From contig QKGI01000166.1 in assembly GCA_003250475.1 (NCBI GenBank), positions 1 to 50,220 of the forward strand: 50,220 bases of DNA, given 5' to 3'. This DNA is from Bacteroidota bacterium. Lineage in GTDB: Bacteria > Bacteroidota > Bacteroidia > Bacteroidales > VadinHA17. Of this stretch, positions 43,690 through 50,220 are shown one piece after another; position 1 is the stretch's first letter; each line of letters starts with the position of its first letter. The notes below the pieces were generated by a model. It was not told the origin of the DNA, did not search any database, and was given only the letters and a program-made list of their open reading frames with translations. The position numbers and the translations under genes are program-made.

Positions 43690-44052
43690 TCACATGGTAG
43701 GATAATAAGCGTTTTCTATATGGTCGATACGGGGACCGTTTCCACCCATGACGATTGTTATTATATCAAACCTGGCCTCTTTGGAGATGTGGTATCTGCT
43801 TATATAATTTGATGCTGCATTGATTATCGTCCTCTGTTTCGGCACGTTGACCGCCTCGGTAGGATGAACCGCGAAGTCGGCCGAGCGGGTCTTGACCTCG
43901 ACAAAGATTATGAATTCAGGGTTTTCGGCTACGATATCGATCTCGGTGCGTCCCGAACGCCAGTTCCTGTCCCGGACCATATATCCCCTGCTCCGAAGGT
44001 AACCGGCAGCCAGCTCTTCGCCTCTTGTTCCCAGTGCAGCGACGTCATTCAT
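43690..44052 (-). CDS. YraN/UPF0102 family endonuclease-fold protein
   Basis: A 120-aa protein with the PD-(D/E)XK-like core of UPF0102: GTRGEELAAGYLRSRGY, EIDIVAENPEFIIFVEVKTR with the E-x-D and E-V-K residues, and FDIITIV near the end. The family is widespread and its role is not settled; it is often linked to DNA processing. It lies one base after the response regulator gene and is probably co-transcribed with it. Confidence 0.92.
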   Translation of the reverse strand: MNDVAALGTRGEELAAGYLRSRGYMVRDRNWRSGRTEIDIVAENPEFIIFVEVKTRSADFAVHPTEAVNVPKQRTIINAASNYISRYHISKEARFDIITIVMGGNGPRIDHIENAYYPTM

Positions 44053-44053
44053 G

Positions 44054-44695
44054 TCAGACCTCGATGAGCCTGTTTTTTATTGCATAGAGGATGAGGCTTG
44101 CAGTATTCTTGGACCCGGTTTTTGCAAGTAGGTTTGCCCGGTGCTTGTCTACAGTACGTTTGCTGATGAACAGTGCATTGGCTATCTCGTGGTTTGACAG
44201 TCCCTCGCAGATCTTCAGGAGTATCTCCTTCTCACGCTTTGACAGGCTCGAGCTCTTTTCCTCCTGTTCCCTGTTTTTTATTCTCCTGATGACATGGTAC
44301 AGCAGCTCCTGTGAAAAATAGTTACCACCCCGGTGGACGGCAATGATGGCATCATATACATCGGAGATGTCAGAGTCCTTAAGGATAAACCCCTTGGCAC
44401 CGGCCTCGACCATACGGTAGTAATATTCCTCCTCACCGTACATCGAGAGGGCAATCACGTTTGATGACGGCATCAGGCGTGTAACCTGGGCTGTGGCTTC
44501 GGCGCCGTCCATTTCAGGCATGCTGATGTCCATCAGGATGATATCGGCAGGGCAATCCTCCAGCATCTTCAGCAGCTCAACGCCGTTGGAGGCTTCGGCC
44601 ACCACCTCGAATTCACTGTAAGCACCTAGCAGAATCTTCAGTCCGTTGCGGAAGAGCTGATGGTCATCAGCAAGTGCTATCCTTATTATTTCCAT
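44054..44695 (-). CDS. NarL/FixJ-family response regulator
   Basis: A 213-aa two-component regulator. The receiver domain (1-120) has acidic pocket Asp10/Asp11, phospho-acceptor Asp56 in ILMDISMPEMDG and Lys in FILKDSD. The LuxR-type helix-turn-helix (about 145-210) reads LSKREKEILLKICEGLSNHEIA and KRTVDKHRANLL. The histidine kinase encoded upstream is the likely partner, but 233 bases of mostly repeat DNA separate the two genes. Confidence 0.95.
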   Translation of the reverse strand: MEIIRIALADDHQLFRNGLKILLGAYSEFEVVAEASNGVELLKMLEDCPADIILMDISMPEMDGAEATAQVTRLMPSSNVIALSMYGEEEYYYRMVEAGAKGFILKDSDISDVYDAIIAVHRGGNYFSQELLYHVIRRIKNREQEEKSSSLSKREKEILLKICEGLSNHEIANALFISKRTVDKHRANLLAKTGSKNTASLILYAIKNRLIEV

Positions 44696-44723
44696 GGTAT
44701 GCCGTTCGTTATGTTGTTATAGT

Positions 44724-44886
44724 CTTGCGGTCATGCAGTCATGCGGTCATGCAGTCATGCGGTCATGCAGTCAATATCTCCCCTGCAGTCTGGCTACTTC
44801 TCCGCCAGCTGGCGGATCGGCCCGGTCTGAAGGCCCCGACACTTCGTGTGCGGGGTTTCAGAGCTTCGCTCTTCAATCTGAAGGTC
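44724..44886. repeat. Intergenic repeat tract 3 (modular)
   Basis: Three repeat modules lie between the kinase and regulator genes. There are six gapless octamers C(T/A)TGC(A/G)GT (44724-44771), a perfect 16-bp palindrome TCCGCCAGCTGGCGGA (44801-44816), and the 63-bp module B (44824-44886), identical to 10057-10119. Order and content differ from tracts 1 and 2, which shows that modules are assembled combinatorially. Confidence 0.85.
44824..44886 (+). repeat. 63-bp module B, copy 2
   Basis: Matches 10057-10119 at every position. Two TTC-loop hairpins are present. It ends 42 bases before the kinase stop codon, and its orientation relative to the flanking gene is opposite to that at tract 2, so orientation follows the chromosome strand and not the gene. 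Confidence 0.85.
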
Positions 44887-44928
44887 ATTGGAGATGTTTA
44901 TGGAATACTGATGGTCAGCCATTTCCTT

Positions 44929-45876
44929 CTACTTGTCAACCCTTATCAGGGCGCTTGTACCTTTGCCCTTTGCACTCTCAATGACAAACACTCCGTCAAC
45001 CGATCTCACCCTGGTCTCGATATTTGGTATTCCCATTCCCACAGCCTCCTCCGAAGAGAGCTTCTCCATGTCAAATCCCCGCCCGTTGTCAAGGTACTGC
45101 AATGTAATGATTTTTTGGTGGCGGTGGAGTTCCATCTCGATCTTTGATGCTCCTGAGTGCTTCATTCCGTTATTAATCAGTTCACAGGCGACCCTGTAGA
45201 TAACCACCTCCTTGTCAGTCTCGAACCGTTCTCCTTCCATGTTGGTCCTGAAATCAATAGTAACACTGCGGGTTGTATTTACCTTCTTTGCAAAAGCCGT
45301 GATGGCACTGGCCACTCCAAGGTTGGTCAGTACATGGGGACTCATGTTGTTGGATATCTCTTTTATAGTGCTCAGGGCTTCATTGACCACATGATTTGTA
45401 TTGTTAATGATATCCTTTCCCACAGGGTCGGTGACCCTGGTGTTCAGGGCCGACAGTGACATCTTGACTGTCGACAGCAGTGGCCCCAGCCCGTCATGCA
45501 GATCCTTGGCAAATCTCTTTTTCTCGGTCTCCTCGGTATTGATAATGGCATTGAGAAGTCTTCTCTCAGACCTCATCCTGTCTGTCTCGGCCCTTTTGAG
45601 GGAATAGAACAGCTCCCTGATCAGTACGACACCGGTAATTATCATAACCGATATCAGGACATTCATCCACTCATCAACCATCATGAGCTCAAACGAAGGT
45701 TTGCCGTGAAAGTATTCGATGAGCTGAATCAGTGTCCGCACTGCCATCAGCACGAATGAGGTTGAAAGCAGTATCCAGGAGAGGCGGTACCTGGTGATTT
45801 TCATGAACCTCAGAGCAATGGAGGCGGCAACTATTTGCAGTACCACGGAAATGAAGAGAGCTATCAGCCGTATCAT
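44929..45876 (-). CDS. Sensor histidine kinase (HisKA_3 type)
   Basis: A 315-aa membrane kinase. Three hydrophobic helices fill about residues 3-92 with very short external loops, so a ligand-binding domain is lacking. The dimerisation domain has the phospho-acceptor His127 in FAKDLHDGLGPLLSTVK (HisKA_3), followed by a HATPase domain with the N box ELINNGMKHSG and YLDNGRGFDM. It should phosphorylate the NarL-type regulator downstream. Confidence 0.94.
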   Translation of the reverse strand: MIRLIALFISVVLQIVAASIALRFMKITRYRLSWILLSTSFVLMAVRTLIQLIEYFHGKPSFELMMVDEWMNVLISVMIITGVVLIRELFYSLKRAETDRMRSERRLLNAIINTEETEKKRFAKDLHDGLGPLLSTVKMSLSALNTRVTDPVGKDIINNTNHVVNEALSTIKEISNNMSPHVLTNLGVASAITAFAKKVNTTRSVTIDFRTNMEGERFETDKEVVIYRVACELINNGMKHSGASKIEMELHRHQKIITLQYLDNGRGFDMEKLSSEEAVGMGIPNIETRVRSVDGVFVIESAKGKGTSALIRVDK

Positions 45877-45898
45877 TGTAACAAAAATTTAATTCATA

Positions 45899-45906
45899 CA
45901 AAATTA
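45899..45906 (-). promoter_or_regulatory. -7 box of the histidine kinase gene
   Basis: Minus-strand TAATTTTG followed by TATG fits TAnnTTTG, 22 bases before the kinase start. It lies only nine bases from a plus-strand box at 45916-45923. Confidence 0.45.
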
Positions 45907-45915
45907 GGAGTTTAT

Positions 45916-45923
45916 TACCTTTG
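45916..45923 (+). promoter_or_regulatory. -7 box facing the structured intergenic region
   Basis: TACCTTTG fits TAnnTTTG. A start about seven bases downstream (near 45930) would place the first strong hairpin (45939-45967) at the 5' end of the transcript. No convincing -33 element was found. Confidence 0.4.
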
Positions 45924-45929
45924 GAGTAC

Positions 45930-46271
45930 CAGACCTGGAGAATGAAGACCAGTTAACCTTTCATTCTTTCACCTCGGAGCATCTTTGAAGAGGCATGGCA
46001 GCTCCGCCCCTTGAGGGTATTGCACGATTCACGGATTAAGAAAATTGTTGTTGTGAAAGGGTGATGGGGCCGGTCAGAAGAAGACTTTTACCCACCGCAG
46101 GTGTACCGTGACCGGCCTGTTGCAACCCGGCACAGATGGCACAAACTGCACACGGGAGGGAATATTGTCACCAGGATCGGAGCCTGCTCTTTCAACAACA
46201 GGGGAACTTGCTCCGCGATTGTTGAAAAATATCCGGCCACAGAACCGGTTATCGGGGAGCAGGTGTTTTTT
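45930..46271 (+). ncRNA. Candidate structured RNA (about 340 nt, unrecognised)
   Basis: This is part of a 653-base gap with no credible gene. Five stems follow each other: 45939-45946 with 45960-45967 (8 bp), 45975-45980 with 46001-46006 (6 bp), 46028-46032 with 46053-46057 (5 bp), 46068-46076 with 46109-46117 (9 bp, enclosing CACC-GCA-GGTG), and a branched end. In the end part, 46183-46189 pairs with 46257-46263 around a 9-bp stem (46190-46198 with 46219-46227) and a CCGG hairpin, then T6 at 46266-46271. A -7 box precedes it. It lacks tmRNA, RNase P or SRP signatures. Confidence 0.45.
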
Positions 46272-46529
46272 AACCTTCGCATGTATCAGGTAATGAGAAT
46301 ATTAGCAATTGGGTAAGCTGAATACTATTGAGGGGAATATTATGATGAAATTATCTTCAAAACGCGTTAAAAACTTGTTAATAATTACGAAATGTCAATC
46401 CCGGCTAATTCATCACGTAAATGTAATTTAACATTCTCCCGCGGAGACACATAAATCTGAACTTAACTACCTAAAGATCAATACCTTTAAAAAGAGAAAT
46501 AACCATAAACTTTCTAACTCTACTTAATT
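46272..46529 (+). promoter_or_regulatory. Leader/promoter region of the TonB receptor gene
   Basis: An A/T-rich stretch without open frames of note. TACCTTTA (46481-46488) is a one-mismatch -7 candidate. The pyrimidine-rich end (CTTTCTAACTCTACTTAATT before the ATG) resembles leaders of TonB receptor genes in Bacteroidota and has no Shine-Dalgarno site. Confidence 0.35.
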
Positions 46530-49500
46530 ATGCGAAAACTTAAATTCATTTCCATCCTGTTAACACTGTTCATCGGGACAGCCACCATGATGGGACAGGT
46601 GACAACCTCTTCGCTCAACGGAAAGGTTACCGAGAACAATGGCGATGCATTGCCGGGAGCAACGATTGTGGCCACGCACGTTCCTTCAGGAACCCTGTAT
46701 GGTGCTACTGCAAACAGCCAGGGTCTCTATACAATTCAGGGGATGCGCCCCGGTGGGCCCTATACGGTAAATGTAACTTTCATTGGTTACCAGACCGAAA
46801 CCTATACCGAGATTAACCTGTTACTCGGGGAAAACACTACCCTGAACTCAAGCCTGACACCAAGCACGACCGAGATGGCAACGGTTACGGTGGTCGGGTA
46901 CGCTACATCAAAATTCAATACCACGCAAACCGGTGCAGTTACGAATATCTCAAATGCACAGATAGCTAATTTGCCTACAGTGAACCGCAGCGTTGCTGAC
47001 CTTACGAGCCTTTCACCTTACGGAGGGAATGGGATGAGCTTTGCCGGTACAGATGGTCGTACGGCTAACTTTACAGTGGATGGAGCTAACTTTAACAACA
47101 ACTTTGGATTGAGTGACAGACTGCCGGGAGGAGGCAACCCGATTTCCATTGAATCTATTGAAGAATTACAGATTGTAATCGCTCCATATGATGTTCGTCA
47201 GACTAACTTTATAGGTGGTGGTGTAAACGCTATTACAAAATCCGGCACAAATACCTTTAAAGCCAGTGTCTATACTTTCCACAAAAATGAAAACATGCGC
47301 GGTGACGATATTGCTGGTACGCTGATCGAGAGTGCGCGTGATAAAGACCGTCTTACAACTTATGGATTCACTCTGGGCGGACCTATTATCAAAAACAAAC
47401 TGTTCTTTTTTGTAAATGGTGAAATGGTTAAATCACCAACCGTGGTCAATCGTTGGAGAGCTTCAACGGATGGTGTCGCCGATGCCGACAATTTTATTTC
47501 CCGCACAACAGAAAGCGATCTTCAGGCAGTTTCTGATTATGTGAGAAGTAAGTATGGATATGAAACGGGATCTTACACAAGTTTCCCCGCTGATGAAAGC
47601 AACTATAAACTTCTTGCGCGTCTGGATTGGAATATCACAGACAAACATCGTCTGGCCCTGCGTTATAACTATACAAAAAACCTCTACTACAACCCGCCAA
47701 ATGCTTCATCTATGGACGGAGGTACCCGTATGTCTGAGGCAAGAATGTCACAAGCCTCAATGTCGTATGCAAACTCGATGTATTCGATGAACAATCTTGT
47801 TCATTCATTCTCTTTTGACTTGAACAGCCGATTGTCCGATAACTTATCCAACCAGTTTCTGGCAACATTCTCAAAACTTGACGATCTCCGCGGATCTACT
47901 TCCGATGAATTCCCTTTCATCGATATTTTGAAAGACGGGCAAGCCTATCTGTCTCTGGGGTATGAGCTTTTCACCTGGAACAATGCTGTTCACAACAATG
48001 TTGTGAATGTCAAAGACGAACTTTCTTACTATTTAGGCAGTCATAAAATTGTAGGTGGAGTAGCCTACGAATATAAAATGGCAGATAATGCTTATATGCG
48101 TAATGGTACAGGATACTATCGCTACACAAGTCTTGACGACTTCTTAAACGAAGGAACACCTGAAGTTGTGAACTTAACATATGGTTATGGCGGTGAAACC
48201 AATCCTGCAGCCCGCATAAGAACCAACAAAATCGGAGTTTACGGGCAAGATGACTGGAGCGTTACCAATAACTTCAAACTTTCGTATGGACTTCGTATAG
48301 ATGGGCTTTTCTTCGATAATAGTGACCTGATAACCAACCAGGCTATCTTTGACCTTGACTATGACGGTCGTCATATCGATACAGGAGAATGGCCTGCAGC
48401 AAATCTCATAATTTCTCCCCGCATAGGTTTTGCGTGGGATACATTTGGCGATAAGAGCCTGAAAGTACGTGGAGGTACCGGTCTTTTCTCGGGTAATTTA
48501 CCTCTTGTATTCTTCACCAATATGCCTACCAACGGTGGTATGGTACAGTATCAGGCACAGATAAATGCTAACACCAAAGTCTTTGATGGGTACACCGGTC
48601 CTTATGTTGAGAGTGGTGTTAACAGATATATTGATATGACTCAATTTGACGGCGGTCTTGTAACTGATGCCAACGGAAATGCTAATATTGCTGCCCTTTA
48701 TGGTATGTTGACATCGATAGGATATCCTTCAACGATTTCTCCGGAAGATGGGACAGTTCCTTCTGCTATCGCGGCTGTTGATCCGAAATTCAAAATGCCG
48801 CAGGTATGGAAAACGTCACTTGCTGTTGATTATAATTTCAAAACATCTTTTCCATTCTCTGTAACGGTAGAAGGAATTTACAGCAAAACAATCAACGGTG
48901 TCTCTATTTCTGACTGGAGTATTCCCAATGTAGGTGGTTTCGCCCGTTTCAACGGTGTTGACAATCGTCCGATTTATCCTGCCGGTTATCGTACCAACAC
49001 AAAAGCCTTTGTACTGGAAAACACAAGCCTCGGTTATGGCTGGTCAGGCAACATTACTTTCAATGCTCAGCCGACAAAATGGATCAATGTGATGGCTGCC
49101 TATACACACATAGTATCTAAAGATGTAACAGGTATGCCGGGATCCAATGCAGAATCTGCATTTACATACGTGCCCACGGTGGAAGGCCCCAACTACATCA
49201 GATTGCACAATTCACAATACACCACACCCGATCGTGTTGTGGCTGTAGTTACTGCCCACGATAAGAGCGGCAACCATTTCAGCCTTATCTACGAAGGATG
49301 GTACGGTGGATGGAAATATTCATTTATGACGGTAAACGACATGAATAGTGACGGTTATAACTACGATGCAATCTATATTCCAACTGACGATGAAGTGGCA
49401 AGCAACGAGTTCCGCTTTGTTTCAACAGACGATAAAACCCGCTTTATGGATTATGTTCATGCCAATAGTTATCTGAAAAATCACCAGGGGGAATATGCAG

Positions 49501-49841
49501 AGCCCTATAGCCTTTACTCTAACTGGGTAAATCGCTTCGACTTCAGCTACAAGCATGATTTTGCCATAAAAACAGGTAAGAGCGAACACAAACTGCAGCT
49601 TAGCCTTGATATCAAAAACGCAGGGAACCTGTTCAACTCCAGCTGGGGCGTAAGTACACAGCTGAACCCGGCAATTGGTTCGGATGCCCGTATCCTCAAA
49701 TACGAAGGTGTTGATGTTGACGGCGTGGCAACATTCTCCACTCCCTCTTCTATCCATGGTGATACCCAGACATTCAAACCGGCAGTTGATTTGAGTCAGG
49801 CCTGGTTTGCATTGATCGGTATCAAATATATTTTCAACTAA
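46530..49841 (+). CDS. TonB-dependent receptor with carboxypeptidase-like regulatory domain (Oar-like)
   Basis: An 1103-aa outer-membrane receptor. A signal peptide (about 1-22) is followed by a CarboxypepD_reg-like domain (SSLNGKVTENNGDALPGATI to about 110). A plug domain (about 115-260) shows NLPTVNRSVADLTSLSP and FTVDGANFNNNFG, and a long beta-barrel ends in WFALIGIKYIFN. The plug is of the Oar type rather than the SusC type. Arginine codons are mainly CGT/CGC, not AGG, and the gene is more A/T-rich than its neighbours. A BACON lipoprotein gene follows 17 bases later. Cargo is unknown. Confidence 0.92.
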   Translation: MRKLKFISILLTLFIGTATMMGQVTTSSLNGKVTENNGDALPGATIVATHVPSGTLYGATANSQGLYTIQGMRPGGPYTVNVTFIGYQTETYTEINLLLGENTTLNSSLTPSTTEMATVTVVGYATSKFNTTQTGAVTNISNAQIANLPTVNRSVADLTSLSPYGGNGMSFAGTDGRTANFTVDGANFNNNFGLSDRLPGGGNPISIESIEELQIVIAPYDVRQTNFIGGGVNAITKSGTNTFKASVYTFHKNENMRGDDIAGTLIESARDKDRLTTYGFTLGGPIIKNKLFFFVNGEMVKSPTVVNRWRASTDGVADADNFISRTTESDLQAVSDYVRSKYGYETGSYTSFPADESNYKLLARLDWNITDKHRLALRYNYTKNLYYNPPNASSMDGGTRMSEARMSQASMSYANSMYSMNNLVHSFSFDLNSRLSDNLSNQFLATFSKLDDLRGSTSDEFPFIDILKDGQAYLSLGYELFTWNNAVHNNVVNVKDELSYYLGSHKIVGGVAYEYKMADNAYMRNGTGYYRYTSLDDFLNEGTPEVVNLTYGYGGETNPAARIRTNKIGVYGQDDWSVTNNFKLSYGLRIDGLFFDNSDLITNQAIFDLDYDGRHIDTGEWPAANLIISPRIGFAWDTFGDKSLKVRGGTGLFSGNLPLVFFTNMPTNGGMVQYQAQINANTKVFDGYTGPYVESGVNRYIDMTQFDGGLVTDANGNANIAALYGMLTSIGYPSTISPEDGTVPSAIAAVDPKFKMPQVWKTSLAVDYNFKTSFPFSVTVEGIYSKTINGVSISDWSIPNVGGFARFNGVDNRPIYPAGYRTNTKAFVLENTSLGYGWSGNITFNAQPTKWINVMAAYTHIVSKDVTGMPGSNAESAFTYVPTVEGPNYIRLHNSQYTTPDRVVAVVTAHDKSGNHFSLIYEGWYGGWKYSFMTVNDMNSDGYNYDAIYIPTDDEVASNEFRFVSTDDKTRFMDYVHANSYLKNHQGEYAEPYSLYSNWVNRFDFSYKHDFAIKTGKSEHKLQLSLDIKNAGNLFNSSWGVSTQLNPAIGSDARILKYEGVDVDGVATFSTPSSIHGDTQTFKPAVDLSQAWFALIGIKYIFN

Positions 49842-49858
49842 TATAAAGTACAGGCAAT

Positions 49859-50220
49859 ATGAAATTAAAATACTTTTTCCCATTAATAATCGCGACAGTT
49901 GCCCTGATGGTTAGCTGTAACGAAGAATTCACTGAGACGTTGCTTGATGAAATTCAGGTATCGTCGTCATACGTGTCTATCCCGGTAGAGGGTGGTTCTA
50001 CATCCATTACCGTAACAGCTACTGACAGCTGGACAGTGGAGAACAGTCTGCAATGGCTTACTGTCTCTACAACCACCGGCAGTGCAGGTGAATCAACGCT
50101 TTCGTTTTCAGCTTCATCTACCCTGGATGGTCGCACCGGAGAGGTAAAAATTCAATGTGGAGACAAAACTCAGAGAGTAAACGTCATCCAGGGCCTGGCA
50201 GTAATTGCAACCGCCACCTG
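49859..50220 (+). CDS. BACON-domain lipoprotein (5' part, runs off the window)
   Basis: An open frame from the ATG at 49859 to the window edge, 120 codons. The signal peptide ends in the lipobox ALMVSC (Cys20). Residues about 32-110 form a BACON domain (WTVENSLQWLTVSTTTG, DGRTGEVKIQCG), an Ig-like fold often thought to bind carbohydrate or mucin. It takes the place where a SusD-like gene often follows a TonB receptor. The C-terminal function lies outside the window. Confidence 0.88.
   Translation, partial: MKLKYFFPLIIATVALMVSCNEEFTETLLDEIQVSSSYVSIPVEGGSTSITVTATDSWTVENSLQWLTVSTTTGSAGESTLSFSASSTLDGRTGEVKIQCGDKTQRVNVIQGLAVIATAT

Noticed and set aside
45930-46271. tmRNA, RNase P RNA or SRP RNA
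   Set aside because: I found no tRNA-like ends with a tag frame, no RNase P P4 core motif and no SRP helix 8 motif. A short ACAGAA match near 46239 alone is not evidence.
46088-46316. Small open frames (61-71 codons) on both strands in the gap before the TonB receptor
   Set aside because: Their translations show no family features, they overlap each other on opposite strands, and the DNA is dominated by inverted repeats.
233-50220. tRNA genes or prophage/transposon insertion
   Set aside because: No cloverleaf with TTCRANNC and CCA-end features, integrase, transposase or target duplication was seen in the gaps.

Overview
The window looks like chromosomal DNA of a member of the Bacteroidota, most likely a Bacteroidales relative. 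It carries lineage-marker genes (PorX, PorW/SprE, GldH, DUF4270 and DUF4954 proteins, an Oar-like TonB receptor followed by a BACON lipoprotein). Promoters show the Bacteroidota -7 box TAnnTTTG, and Shine-Dalgarno sites are mostly weak. Arginine is written largely with AGG, except in the terminal TonB receptor gene. I see no rRNA, tRNA, CRISPR array, prophage or transposase.

Layout. 1-4.0 kb: end of an unknown gene, a repeat tract, then a minus-strand group radA, flippase-like membrane protein, panD, panC. 4.1-10.1 kb: plus-strand group of a short GT5-like protein, DUF4270 lipoprotein, glmS and a DUF4954 beta-helix protein. 10.0-10.25 kb: second repeat tract. 10.3-16.4 kb: tightly packed minus-strand nucleotide-sugar operon wbpE-wbpD-wbpB-wbpA-galE-rfbB. 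16.5-24 kb: HU/SPOR protein, metG, a LytTR regulator, an alpha/beta-hydrolase-like protein, an LD-carboxypeptidase and an alanine dehydrogenase. 24-28.8 kb: porW-porX-tsaE. 28.9-34.5 kb: housekeeping minus-strand genes (Mrp, alkyltransferase-like protein, trmB, gldH, PSP1/RicT, holB, tpx). 34.5-37.5 kb: pgk, a lipoprotein and a LuxE-like enzyme. 37.5-42.3 kb: surface glycan module with two Stealth phosphotransferases, a glycosyltransferase and an O-antigen-ligase-like protein. 42.4-45.9 kb: a C1 peptidase, yraN and a two-component pair split by the third repeat tract. 45.9-46.5 kb: a gene-free stretch with dense RNA-like secondary structure. 46.5-50.2 kb: a TonB receptor and the start of a BACON lipoprotein.

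How it fits together. Cell-envelope and surface-glycan functions dominate. The wbpABDE set should convert UDP-GlcNAc to UDP-2,3-diacetamido-glucuronic acid. In Porphyromonas gingivalis the equivalent pathway (PorR is the WbpE-type enzyme) supplies A-LPS and the sugar that anchors type IX secretion cargo. PorX and PorW in the same window regulate or assist that secretion system. glmS (hexosamine supply), galE and rfbB feed the same glycan economy.

The most unusual signals are non-coding. (1) A modular family of intergenic repeats occurs at three sites, including a perfectly conserved 63-bp module 34.8 kb apart and a hairpin whose two copies both keep GNRA loops. (2) A candidate structured RNA of about 340 nt (45930-46271) starts at a promoter-like box and ends in a branched stem plus T6. 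(3) The leaders of pgk and the O-antigen ligase gene can form competing hairpins.
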